From: Thermodesulfovibrionales bacterium
GTDB taxonomy: Bacteria > Nitrospirota > Thermodesulfovibrionia > Thermodesulfovibrionales > Dissulfurispiraceae
Direction: 5' to 3'
Assembly: GCA_026415415.1 (NCBI GenBank)
Contig: JAOAHE010000017.1
Location: forward strand, 1-32,972
DNA length: 32,972 bases
A program made the position numbers and the translations under genes. Below, in pieces: positions 8,575 to 15,398 of this stretch (position 1 is the stretch's first letter; every line of letters starts with the position of its first letter). The notes beneath the pieces are model-generated. The model was not told where the DNA came from. It saw only the letters and a program-made list of their open reading frames with translations, and made no database searches.

Positions 8575-8997
8575 ATGAAAAAGGTTCTTGTAGCTACAGA
8601 CGGTTCTGATGAATCTATGAAAGCAATTGACAGAGCAGTGAAAATAGCAAAAAGTAGTGATACGGAAGTAGTAGTTGTAAATGTTGCAGAAGATTTTTGC
8701 CCGGTAGGTCTTGTTGAGGTTGATTGTGACACTATTCGGGAACTTGTTTTGAAAGAGTCAAAGGGGATAATGCAGACTGCTGTAAGTAAGCTCAAGGAGG
8801 CAGGTATCAAAAATATAAAGGAGGTGATAGAGTTCGGCTCTCCTGCTGAGACGATTGTAGAGGTTGCTGACAGGGAAAAGGTTGATGAGATTATTGTTGC
8901 ATCTCGAGGAAGACATGGTGTAAAAAAGCTTCTAATGGGAAGTGTTGCAGCAAGAGTGCTTGAATGGGCTAAGTGTCCTGTAGTTGTTGTTAAATGA
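8575..8997 (+). CDS. Universal stress protein (UspA family)
   Basis: This single-domain cytoplasmic Usp has about 140 residues. The N-terminal strand and loop KKVLVATDGSDES begin the fold. The ATP-loop region is ASRGRHGVKKLLMGS, which fits the G-2x-G-9x-G(S/T) motif except that the first glycine is alanine, so nucleotide binding is likely but not certain. It ends with AKCPVVVV, as usual. I chose ATG 8575 because GGAGG at 8565-8569 lies five bases before it; the ATG at 8563 includes that Shine-Dalgarno in its reading frame and has none of its own. It precedes the exported rhodanese by 78 bases and may share regulation with the rhodanese and exporter genes. Confidence 0.88.
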   Translation: MKKVLVATDGSDESMKAIDRAVKIAKSSDTEVVVVNVAEDFCPVGLVEVDCDTIRELVLKESKGIMQTAVSKLKEAGIKNIKEVIEFGSPAETIVEVADREKVDEIIVASRGRHGVKKLLMGSVAARVLEWAKCPVVVVK

Positions 8998-9026
8998 TTA
9001 GCATATAAAAAAGTTTTTGATCTATG

Positions 9027-9054
9027 TTGTCAAAATATTAGAAAAAAATAATAA
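9027..9054 (+). promoter_or_regulatory. Putative sigma-70 promoter of the rhodanese gene
   Basis: TTGTCA at 9027-9032 and TAATAA at 9049-9054 are 16 bases apart, about 20 bases before the ATG at 9076. This leaves room for the GGAGGG ribosome-binding site. The rhodanese-exporter genes may therefore also be transcribed independently of the upstream stress protein gene. Confidence 0.4.
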
Positions 9055-9075
9055 AATTGTTTGGAGGGTTACAAA

Positions 9076-9555
9076 ATGAAAAAGTTTTTTCTTTTAGCTT
9101 TAGCCATTATATTTGTGTTTGGGATGGCTATTAACACATACGCAGCTTGGGATGCTGATACTATTAAAAAATGTGCAGAGTGGAAAGAAATGGCAGCAGC
9201 AAAGCAAGAAATGCCAAAAGAGCTAAAGGGTGCAAAGATTATCTCAACTGCTGAGCTAAAAAAATGGATGGATCAAGGCAAAAAATTTATTCTTCTTGAT
9301 AACAGGGTAAAAGAACAGTATGATGCTGAAAGAATTAAAGGTGCAAAATGGTTATTAGCAGACCATCTATTAGCTGATCCTAAGTTACTTGATCAATTTA
9401 AAAAAGATGATGTTATAGTCAATTATTGTAACGGTGTACTTTGCTGGAGATCACCAGCAGTTGTTGAGATGATGGTTAAATCAGGATTTAAGAATGTATA
9501 TTGGTATAGAGATGGGTTACCAGATTGGAAGAAGATGAAATATCCAACTGAGTAA
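9076..9555 (+). CDS. Exported single-domain rhodanese-like protein with CNGVLCWRS loop
   Basis: This 159-residue protein has a Sec signal peptide (MKKFF, hydrophobic core, likely cleavage after NTYA at residue 23) and one rhodanese domain at about 50-155. The active-site region is C118-NGVL-C123-W-R125-S. The spacing from the first Cys to Arg is two residues longer than the usual rhodanese CX4-5R loop, and the second Cys plus Trp resembles CXXCW-type periplasmic rhodaneses. It probably handles sulfane sulfur or a thiol in the periplasm; the substrate is unknown. ATG 9076 is chosen because GGAGGG lies eight bases upstream and gives a clean signal peptide; the in-frame TTG at 9061 lacks both. 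A 13-bp hairpin separates it from the next gene. Confidence 0.88.
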   Translation: MKKFFLLALAIIFVFGMAINTYAAWDADTIKKCAEWKEMAAAKQEMPKELKGAKIISTAELKKWMDQGKKFILLDNRVKEQYDAERIKGAKWLLADHLLADPKLLDQFKKDDVIVNYCNGVLCWRSPAVVEMMVKSGFKNVYWYRDGLPDWKKMKYPTE

Positions 9556-9575
9556 GAAAATCAAGTGCTGTTTTT

Positions 9576-9607
9576 AGAAATAGAGAGGACAAAACCTCTC
9601 TATTTCT
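9576..9607 (+). other. Intercistronic 13-bp RNA hairpin
   Basis: AGAAATAGAGAGG at 9576-9588 pairs perfectly with CCTCTCTATTTCT at 9595-9607 around the loop ACAAAA. No T-run follows, and the next gene's Shine-Dalgarno starts about 10 bases later. It is therefore more likely a processing or mRNA-stability element, or a partial attenuator, than a full terminator. It would allow different amounts of rhodanese and transporter from one transcript. Confidence 0.75.
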
Positions 9608-9627
9608 GTCAATTAAGGAGGTAAATA

Positions 9628-9789
9628 ATGGCTGAAATAAACAAGGAGTTGGAAGCAAAGGCAAAAGCAACATTTTCTGCTGAAAGAAAAGAAGACATTG
9701 TTGTGCTTGTAATTGCTGCTATTGTAGTAATTCTTGTCGTGACAGGAGTTATAGGACCTAAGTTTTATAACTCACTATTTTTTAAATAA
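9628..9789 (+). CDS. Small single-pass membrane protein (53 residues)
   Basis: The protein has a charged N-terminal half (MAEINKELEAKAKATFSAE, then RKED), one strongly hydrophobic helix at about 24-42 (rich in Val and Ile), and a short tail GPKFYNSLFFK. A perfect AAGGAGGT ribosome-binding site lies upstream, nearly identical to that of the following transporter gene, which starts 18 bases later. I do not recognise a family. The context suggests an accessory or stabilising subunit of the YeiH-type transporter, with its N-terminus probably in the cytoplasm. Strong translation signals and coding-like composition make it a real gene in my view. Confidence 0.8.
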   Translation: MAEINKELEAKAKATFSAERKEDIVVLVIAAIVVILVVTGVIGPKFYNSLFFK

Positions 9790-9807
9790 TAAGCTAAGGA
9801 GGTAAAT

Positions 9808-11133
9808 ATGGCAGGTGGTGGAATAGGAGTAAGTTACTCCCTTAAGGACCTTCCGAAGATTCTCCCAGGTTTAATCCTGTGTGTAGTGCTCGGATGGCTT
9901 GCTCTTCAATGGGATGCATCAATGGGAGAGCTAAGAAAGGGGTACAGAGAATCAGAGGCGATCCTTAAACCTCATTTAGAGCTTGGCAAACCAATAATAC
10001 CTTATGAAGATTATGTAAAGGCAAAAGAAGATACTTATAAAGGAGCTTTAACACTTTATCAACTTGGCATAGAAAAAGTAAAACCAAGCAAACCTTATAT
10101 CTTGCCAAAGGAAGATTATGAAAAGCTCATTCAAGATAAATCTCCTGCTTTTAAATACAGCTTTGCTGAAAGGACAGTTCAGTTTCAGTTAACCTATGTA
10201 GCTTTACTATTGCTTGGTGGTATGCTAATTAGAAATACAGTTGGCGTACCAAAAATCTTTCAACCCGGAACAATAGCGGCAAGACCCATTATCAAACCTG
10301 GTATTATAATACTTGGTGCTTACTATATGTGGTCTGATGTTTTGAGAGTTGGTGCTATAGGGCTTGTTTTAGTAGTAGCTTTTGTTATGGGAACACAAAT
10401 CCTTATTTCTATTTGGGGTAAGCGAGCAAAAGTGGATGATGGTTTAAATGGAGTAATGGGCTCAGGTGTAGGTGTTTGTGGTGTCTCTGCCGCGGTTGCT
10501 GTTGCGCCTGTCGTAAATGCGAAGCCGAGAGATTTCTTCTATGCTATCGGGACTATACTTCTTTTTGGAACTCTTTGTCTTTTTACTTTCCCATATATCG
10601 GGAAAGCTCTTGGCATGGAAGAGCCTGTTTTTGGTGCATGGGTTGGTACAGCTATTCTTAATACTGCACAGTTAGTTGCAGCTGCTACATGGTATGGACA
10701 TGGCGCACTTCTGACTGCAAATATCATTAATATAGTTAGAGTTGGGTTTATACCAATTTGTGTTATCTGGGCAATATGGTATTTCATAGTAAGACCTGCA
10801 AAACAGGCAGGTGTTGACTCTGGTCAGAAAGTAAGTGCTATAGAAGTAATAAAAGAGAAATTTCCTATATTCGTTCTTGGCTTTTTTGCAATGGTTACGC
10901 TCAACCAGTTGGGTGTTTTTACCCCTGTTCAAAAGGATATGCTTGGTAGAGACTTGCTAAGAATATTTTTTGCTATAGGGTTTGCGGGTGTTGGCCTAAA
11001 TATAGCCTTTGAGGATCTTAAAAAAGCTGGAGGTAAGGCATTCGTAATTGGATTTGCATCAGCGACATTAAAGGCAGTTCTTGGAGCTATAGCTGTTATG
11101 GCAATAGGAGCAGAGGCATTTAGGGTGAAGTAA
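9808..11133 (+). CDS. Putative sulfate exporter family transporter (YeiH/UPF0324, PF03601) with periplasmic insertion
   Basis: This 441-residue polytopic inner-membrane protein has the family signature GVGVCGVSAAVAVAPV and the conserved GAWVGTAILNTAQLVAAA. Members are called putative sulfate exporters, but transport has rarely been shown; sulfite, sulfate or another sulfur anion is possible here because a rhodanese is adjacent. Helix 1 is at about 17-36. Residues 37-125 then form a hydrophilic stretch not usual between the first two helices of YeiH. It contains a degenerate internal repeat, KPIIPYEDYVKAKED (61-75) and KPYILPKEDYEKLIQD (95-110). The C-terminus contains further helices and ends at GAEAFRVK. 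A strong AAGGAGGT site precedes the ATG. The upstream 53-residue membrane protein and downstream Usp are probably cotranscribed. Confidence 0.9.
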   Translation: MAGGGIGVSYSLKDLPKILPGLILCVVLGWLALQWDASMGELRKGYRESEAILKPHLELGKPIIPYEDYVKAKEDTYKGALTLYQLGIEKVKPSKPYILPKEDYEKLIQDKSPAFKYSFAERTVQFQLTYVALLLLGGMLIRNTVGVPKIFQPGTIAARPIIKPGIIILGAYYMWSDVLRVGAIGLVLVVAFVMGTQILISIWGKRAKVDDGLNGVMGSGVGVCGVSAAVAVAPVVNAKPRDFFYAIGTILLFGTLCLFTFPYIGKALGMEEPVFGAWVGTAILNTAQLVAAATWYGHGALLTANIINIVRVGFIPICVIWAIWYFIVRPAKQAGVDSGQKVSAIEVIKEKFPIFVLGFFAMVTLNQLGVFTPVQKDMLGRDLLRIFFAIGFAGVGLNIAFEDLKKAGGKAFVIGFASATLKAVLGAIAVMAIGAEAFRVK

Positions 11134-11179
11134 TAGGCAGTGGCAAATAATAGAGTAGAGGATAAGCAGATTTATATCA

Positions 11180-11632
11180 ATGGTTAATTTATCTAAGATA
11201 TTGGTGTGTGTTGATGGGGAAGAACATACCTTTAAAGCTGAAGAGTATGCTATTACTATTGCGAAAAAATTCAACGCCGAGTTAGTTGGATTACATGTGG
11301 TAAATCCTTTTTTAAAAAAATTTACACATGAGATATACGCTATAAATAGAGATGAGTGTAGAGACCATTTAGATAGGAGTCTTAAAGAAGAGGGAGAAAT
11401 AGCGTTAATTAACTTCTCAAACAAAAGTAAAGAAGAAGGTATTCCTGTGGTTATCAAGATGCGTTATGGCGATCCTGAGGAAGAGATATTGAATGAAATG
11501 AGGGATGTCAATTATGATATTGTGGTGATGGGGGGAAAGATCCTTAAAGGTTGGAAGGAGAGGTTTGAGTCTTTCAATCTTTCAGAAAGGGTTTTAAGGA
11601 AATCTCCGTTGCCTATTCTAATTGTAAGATAG
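11180..11632 (+). CDS. Universal stress protein (UspA family), second copy
   Basis: This 150-residue Usp-fold protein begins LSKILVCVDGEEHTFKAEEYA and ends SPLPILIVR, with IVVMGGK before the last helix. The usual G-2x-G-9x-GS nucleotide loop is not clear: the corresponding region KGWKERFESFNLSERV lacks the glycines, so this copy may not bind ATP, unlike the first copy. It starts 46 bases after the YeiH-type transporter and is followed by a strong intrinsic terminator, so it is the last gene of that run. Usp domains often accompany or regulate transporters. The ribosome-binding site (AGAGGAT) lies rather far from the ATG. Confidence 0.87.
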   Translation: MVNLSKILVCVDGEEHTFKAEEYAITIAKKFNAELVGLHVVNPFLKKFTHEIYAINRDECRDHLDRSLKEEGEIALINFSNKSKEEGIPVVIKMRYGDPEEEILNEMRDVNYDIVVMGGKILKGWKERFESFNLSERVLRKSPLPILIVR

Positions 11633-11659
11633 ATATTTTTTTTGACCCTCCTTCTTATA

Positions 11660-11695
11660 ACCCTTCCATCATAATGGTGGAAGGGTCTTTTGTTT
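11660..11695 (+). terminator. Intrinsic terminator after the stress-protein/exporter genes
   Basis: ACCCTTCCA (11660-11668) pairs with TGGAAGGGT (11678-11686) around a 9-base loop, followed by CTTTTGTTT. The 9-bp stem is G+C-rich against an AT-rich background and has a T-rich tail, so it should terminate efficiently. Confidence 0.85.
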
Positions 11696-11708
11696 GATAG
11701 AGGTTAGT

Positions 11709-12233
11709 TTGCATAAGATTCAAGAATCTATTGAAATAAAAGCATCAGCAAAAAAAGTTTTTGCTTTGTTAAAGGATATTGATAGACGTCTTAGGCTCAA
11801 TCCTTTTTTAAAGATAATTTGGATCCAGAAACTTACCGAAGGGGAACCCAAATTAGGTAGCAGGTTCTGGATTGTAACAAGTTGCAACAACAGAAGGCGT
11901 GACTGTATTGTAGAATGGATTGAATATGAAGAAAATAAAAAAATAGTTTCCTATGAATCTATTACTCAAACAAAGCTTACATTAACGTTAAGTGAGACCT
12001 CTACAGGAACTATACTAACACACAAAGAAGAGTTTGAAATTCCTTTTGATATAGTCTTTAGAGATGAATTAGGGGAAGAGGAGATCCCTCTTTGGAGAAA
12101 GATCTTATATTTTGCTAAACCCTTTCCGAATATTGAATATACTAATAAGGTTGAGGTAATAAAAGAGAGATTGCGAGCTAACTTAAAAATTCTATTAACA
12201 ATAATAAAAAAGGAAGTAGAAAAGGATCTATAG
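11709..12233 (+). CDS. SRPBCC-fold (START-like) protein, first of a tandem pair
   Basis: This cytoplasmic protein of about 174 residues resembles the polyketide-cyclase/SRPBCC superfamily: beta strand IQESIEIKASAKKVFALLKD, then DIDRRLRLNPFLK, a central beta sheet and a long C-terminal helix. Such proteins bind hydrophobic ligands in a helix-grip pocket; the ligand here is unknown. There is no ATG near the start. TTG 11709 is chosen because AGAGG at 11699-11703 lies five bases upstream; an in-frame TTG at 11694 lies in the T-rich tail of the preceding terminator and is less likely. The gene begins only about 14 bases after that terminator, so it needs read-through or a promoter inside the Usp gene. 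The next gene is a paralogue sharing the DI-R-LRLNP motif. Confidence 0.75.
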   Translation: MHKIQESIEIKASAKKVFALLKDIDRRLRLNPFLKIIWIQKLTEGEPKLGSRFWIVTSCNNRRRDCIVEWIEYEENKKIVSYESITQTKLTLTLSETSTGTILTHKEEFEIPFDIVFRDELGEEEIPLWRKILYFAKPFPNIEYTNKVEVIKERLRANLKILLTIIKKEVEKDL

Positions 12234-12294
12234 TTATAATATTGACCTTGTTATTTTAGGTGATAAATAGATAATTTTTATCTTGTTTTTGGAG

Positions 12295-12313
12295 AGAAGC
12301 CTTGCTTCTTTTG
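12295..12313 (+). terminator. Short hairpin with T-run between the SRPBCC genes
   Basis: AGAAGC-CTT-GCTTCT is followed by TTTG. The 6-bp stem is short, so termination would be partial. A possible promoter (TTGACC at 12242-12247, TAAATA at 12264-12269, 16-base spacer) lies just upstream, in which case the hairpin would be in the leader of the next gene. Confidence 0.35.
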
Positions 12314-12437
12314 TGATATATTTCAAAACTCACCAGCAGGGCAAATCTTATATGAAGTGGAAAAGACAAAAAAATTTCATTGCATAACTTGCTTTTTTAA
12401 TTTTCCCTATTAGTTTTATAAGAGGTAAGGGGTTTTT

Positions 12438-13010
12438 TTGGATTATTCTTGCTTTGTTAAAGTTCCTTTTGAGAAGGATAGGGTGTTTCACTTTTTTCGT
12501 GATATAGAAAGGCTTCTGCGCCTTAATCCCCAGTGGGCTGTAATAGCTATGGAGGGTCATCTAAAAGCCGAAAAAGGCTCTGAATTTACTGCCTACTTAA
12601 AATATGACCGTTCTGATAAAGAGATTAGGTATTTAGGGAAGGTTGAAGAATATAAAGAAGGAGAACTTATCGGGATTAGACTGACTGCAGTTGAGATGAC
12701 AAGATTTTTTTCTTTTACTATTTATGGCGAGGGAAATGAATCCATTATAAATTATAGAGAGTCCAATGGAGGTGAACCACTGGCAGAGGAAAAGAGAGAG
12801 ATCATCTTTTGGTTAAGAAGTATTGCGAATTACATCATTATTAATGAAAAGAAAACTTTATTTTCAAAGGTCTGGAAATGGTTTCTTGATAAAGTATGGC
12901 TTAAAATGAGTCCTTCAGGTAAGAGGATAGCATTAATTATAGTTTTAAGTGAGGTCTTAGCTCTTTTTCTGTTTATAATTTTTTTAATATATCTAATGAT
13001 TCTTAAGTAA
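12438..13010 (+). CDS. SRPBCC-fold protein with C-terminal membrane anchor, second of a tandem pair
   Basis: This 190-residue protein has an SRPBCC-like domain at about 1-140: VPFEKDRVFHFFRD, then DIERLLRLNPQW, beta-rich middle, helix. A basic linker (KVWKWFLDKVWLKMSPSGKR) is followed by one hydrophobic helix at about 165-189 (LIIVLSEVLALFLFIIFLIY). It is a divergent paralogue of the preceding gene, which lacks the anchor, so the lipid- or ligand-binding domain would be held at the inner membrane. The start is TTG 12438; AAGGGG lies about five bases upstream and no ATG is suitably placed. Function is unknown. The pairing suggests the two proteins act on the same hydrophobic molecule. Confidence 0.75.
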   Translation: MDYSCFVKVPFEKDRVFHFFRDIERLLRLNPQWAVIAMEGHLKAEKGSEFTAYLKYDRSDKEIRYLGKVEEYKEGELIGIRLTAVEMTRFFSFTIYGEGNESIINYRESNGGEPLAEEKREIIFWLRSIANYIIINEKKTLFSKVWKWFLDKVWLKMSPSGKRIALIIVLSEVLALFLFIIFLIYLMILK

Positions 13011-13272
13011 TATTAAATTTGTTTTCAATAAATACTTCCAATATTTTCCATAAGATTACTAACTAACAAGTTATTAAGAGAAGTATTTTAAAAAATAGGT
13101 ATAGTACAGAAAAAAATTAGCTTAAAAATATTTAGATATGCTAAGGGAAGAAGAAAAAGAATGTCAGTAAAAGAAAATCTTTTAATTTAAAATGTTAAAT
13201 CTATTTTAGTTTTTTTCTTTTTGCTATTGATAGCTCAATGTTGTATATAGTTAAGTAATAAAGAAGTGTTTA

Positions 13273-14406
13273 TTAATTTTTGGGCAATATTCTATAGATC
13301 TTATCATCTCCTTGTTTAGGTTTTCCTCGTCCATCTCTGTTGTTAGTTAAAAAATATAAATAGCCATCGGGACCTTCAATGACATCTCTAATTCTCCCAT
13401 ATCTATTTTCAAACCATCTCTCTATTCGTGTGACTTTAAACCCCTTTTCTGTTTTTTGAAGTTTAATCCTTATTAAGGATTGGCTTTTTAAAGTTGCAAC
13501 AAATAAATCTCCTTGTAGATGACTAATTTTTTCTCTTTTATAAAAAGTAATACCTGATGGAGGTGTTGTTTTTTCCCATAATACTATAGGATCAATGTAA
13601 GGTGTTTTATTTTTTTTGCCTATTATTATTGGCCATCCATAATTTCCACCTTTTTTGATAATGTTGATCTCATCATTACCAAATCTAAGATACTCTCCTG
13701 AGGGACCATGTTCCGAGGAAAAAAGATCTCCTGTCTCAGGATGCCAACTGATTCCTTGAGGGTTTCTATGTCCATAAGAGTATATAGGAGAGCCTTTGAA
13801 AGGATTGTCATCAGGTATTTCACCCTCAGGGGTTATCCTAAGAATTTTGCCTGCAAGAGAATTTAGATTTTGAGCGAGGTCTGCTTCGTATATCTCACCA
13901 GTAGTTATGTATAGCATTTTATCTGGACCAAAGGCAATTCGGCCACCGTTGTGGAATTTTGCACCAGGTATGTTGTCAAGTATTACTTTATCAAATTTGC
14001 CGTAACTTCCAAAATCTCTTAATCTTATTATCCTATTAAGTAGAGAGGATCCTTTTCTATAGGTATGCATCACGTAGATATAAGGTTTTTCAGAGAAATC
14101 AGGATGTCTTGCGAGTCCCATTAGTCCACCTTCACCAGTGTGGGCAACATCTATTACAGCATAGGGATCTTTTTGTAAAACCCCTTTTTTGATTAGCCTT
14201 ATTCTGCCTGGTCTTTCGCTTACTAAAGCTCGTTCATCTGAAATGAATATGAGAGACCAAGGTATCTCAAGATTTTCTATCCATATCTCAACCTTTACTC
14301 TTTCACCTTGAGGCATTGTAATTTCCACTGGTTCTTGGGCGGTTACTGAGAAATATGTCAACAACAAGATCAATCCTATTAGCAGTATAAAGGAGCTTAT
14401 TTTCAT
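13273..14406 (-). CDS. Exported PQQ-dependent aldose sugar dehydrogenase-like protein
   Basis: This 377-residue protein of the soluble glucose/sorbosone dehydrogenase family (PF07995, YliI-like) has a six-bladed propeller expected to bind PQQ and oxidise aldoses in the periplasm. The signal peptide is MKISSF plus a hydrophobic stretch, with likely cleavage after VTA (residue 23). Family motifs are LEIPWSLIF (47-55), GEGGLMGLARHPDF (91-104), KFHNGGRIAFGPD with H152, SYGHRNPQGISWHP with R214, and FSSEHGPSG with H233, then NYGWP. The length is normal. No PQQ biosynthesis genes are visible here, so the organism must make PQQ elsewhere, import it, or the protein has another role. No Shine-Dalgarno precedes the ATG. 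The gene is a single unit, convergent with the SRPBCC genes. Confidence 0.88.
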   Translation of the reverse strand: MKISSFILLIGLILLLTYFSVTAQEPVEITMPQGERVKVEIWIENLEIPWSLIFISDERALVSERPGRIRLIKKGVLQKDPYAVIDVAHTGEGGLMGLARHPDFSEKPYIYVMHTYRKGSSLLNRIIRLRDFGSYGKFDKVILDNIPGAKFHNGGRIAFGPDKMLYITTGEIYEADLAQNLNSLAGKILRITPEGEIPDDNPFKGSPIYSYGHRNPQGISWHPETGDLFSSEHGPSGEYLRFGNDEINIIKKGGNYGWPIIIGKKNKTPYIDPIVLWEKTTPPSGITFYKREKISHLQGDLFVATLKSQSLIRIKLQKTEKGFKVTRIERWFENRYGRIRDVIEGPDGYLYFLTNNRDGRGKPKQGDDKIYRILPKN

Positions 14407-14780
14407 AATTTTATTTTAGCAAAACTTTATAGTAAATCATAAAATTTACATAAAAATTAACATCAATTGTTATATGAATATATGAAACAGCGACCGCTAA
14501 TTTCTGTTATAAATCCTAAGTTGAGTATCCTTTTAGGATGAAAGCATTTAACGCAGTTTACAATTAAATGATTTTCTAATCTTGAAGTTAGTTTAAGGAT
14601 AAAGATAGAAATTTATTATACAACGGCATCAATTTTGCTCATTTTTCTAAGAAGTTTTAACTTTCTTTGAGGTCTTATCACACTTAAGAGTTTAAGTGAG
14701 TTTTTTAATTACAAAGAAACTGATAAAGCAATTTTAATAGCAGAATTTGCTTTTTTATTGATAGCCTTAGAGATAGTCAC
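14407..14780. other. Intergenic region between divergent genes, no gene seen
   Basis: This AT-rich region lies between the sugar dehydrogenase and the LexA-like gene. It contains mutually exclusive small hairpins: ATCCT-TTT-AGGAT at 14527-14539, and ATCCTAA (14513-14519) with TTAGGAT (14533-14539). An in-frame 19-codon stretch from about 14482 overlaps them but has no ribosome-binding site. Nothing here supports a gene. Confidence 0.45.
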
Positions 14781-14809
14781 TTGACAGTGAACGATAGTTC
14801 AATTATAAT
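14781..14809 (+). promoter_or_regulatory. Consensus promoter with embedded LexA-type operator
   Basis: TTGACA (14781-14786) and TATAAT (14804-14809) are both perfect and separated by exactly 17 bases. The spacer contains TGAAC-GATA-GTTCA (14788-14801), a perfect dyad matching the GAAC-N4-GTTC core of the Bacillus/Gram-positive-type LexA box. A repressor bound there would block RNA polymerase. Transcription should start at about 14816, directly at the ATG (14817), which lacks a ribosome-binding site, so the mRNA is probably leaderless. Confidence 0.9.
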
Positions 14810-14816
14810 ATATATC

Positions 14817-15398
14817 ATGAAAGAAGAGGTTTTTAAAGAAAGAGTGAATCGGATTATTTACTTTTATCACCAAAAAGGCAGGATGCCTTCTTATTCAGAG
14901 ATTGCAGATATTATAGGGTTTAGATCTAAAAATGCATCGTTTAAGTTTGTAGAAAAGCTCATAGGGCTTAATCTTGTTGAGAAGGATTCAAGAGGAAGGT
15001 TAATACCTAAGAAAATTGCTAACTATATTAAAGTGCTTGGCGTTGTTGAGGCAGGGTTTCCTTCCCCTGCAGAAGAAGAACTTCTTGATACCTTATCTCT
15101 TGACAGATGGTTAATAAACAACCCTTCTTCAACCTTTATGCTTAAAGTTACAGGAGACTCAATGATAGAAGCAGGGATACTTCCAGGGGATATGGTGTTA
15201 GTAGATAGGTCTTTTACTCCTAAAAATGGGGATATAGTCATCGCGCAAGTAGATGGAGAGTGGACGATGAAATATTTCAGCAAAAAAGGAAAGGAAGTGA
15301 CCCTTCATCCTGCAAACCCTAAGTATCAACCTATTAAACCTAAAAGTGAACTTAACATTACCGGAGTAGTAATCTCTGTAATAAGGAAACTAAGATGA
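14817..15398 (+). CDS. lexA: LexA-like repressor with UmuD-type autocleavage domain
   Basis: This 193-residue protein has an N-terminal winged helix-turn-helix of LexA type (about 1-65; GRMPSYSEIADIIGFRSKNAS) and a C-terminal S24 peptidase domain. The cleavage site is A79-G80 in EAGFPSPAEEE, a sequence more like UmuD than classical LexA. The catalytic serine is S115 (TGDSMIEAGILPGD) and the lysine is K152 (EWTMKYF). RecA-stimulated self-cleavage after DNA damage should release repression. The upstream TTG at 14781 is the -35 box of the promoter, so ATG 14817 is the start. A LexA-type box in its own promoter implies autoregulation. It overlaps the Y-family polymerase gene by 4 bp. After cleavage, the C-terminal part could act like UmuD' on that polymerase (inference). 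Confidence 0.92.
   Translation: MKEEVFKERVNRIIYFYHQKGRMPSYSEIADIIGFRSKNASFKFVEKLIGLNLVEKDSRGRLIPKKIANYIKVLGVVEAGFPSPAEEELLDTLSLDRWLINNPSSTFMLKVTGDSMIEAGILPGDMVLVDRSFTPKNGDIVIAQVDGEWTMKYFSKKGKEVTLHPANPKYQPIKPKSELNITGVVISVIRKLR

Noticed and set aside
9061-9075. TTG 9061 as the rhodanese start
   Set aside because: It overlaps the GGAGGG ribosome-binding site of ATG 9076 and would put MEGYK before the signal peptide.
14513-14539. Competing ATCCTAA/TTAGGAT hairpins as an attenuator of the lexA-like gene
   Set aside because: They lie upstream of the strong promoter at 14781-14809, so they would not be in its transcript.
14781-14816. TTG 14781 as the LexA-like start
   Set aside because: This TTG is part of the TTGACA -35 box; the LexA fold begins at ATG 14817.
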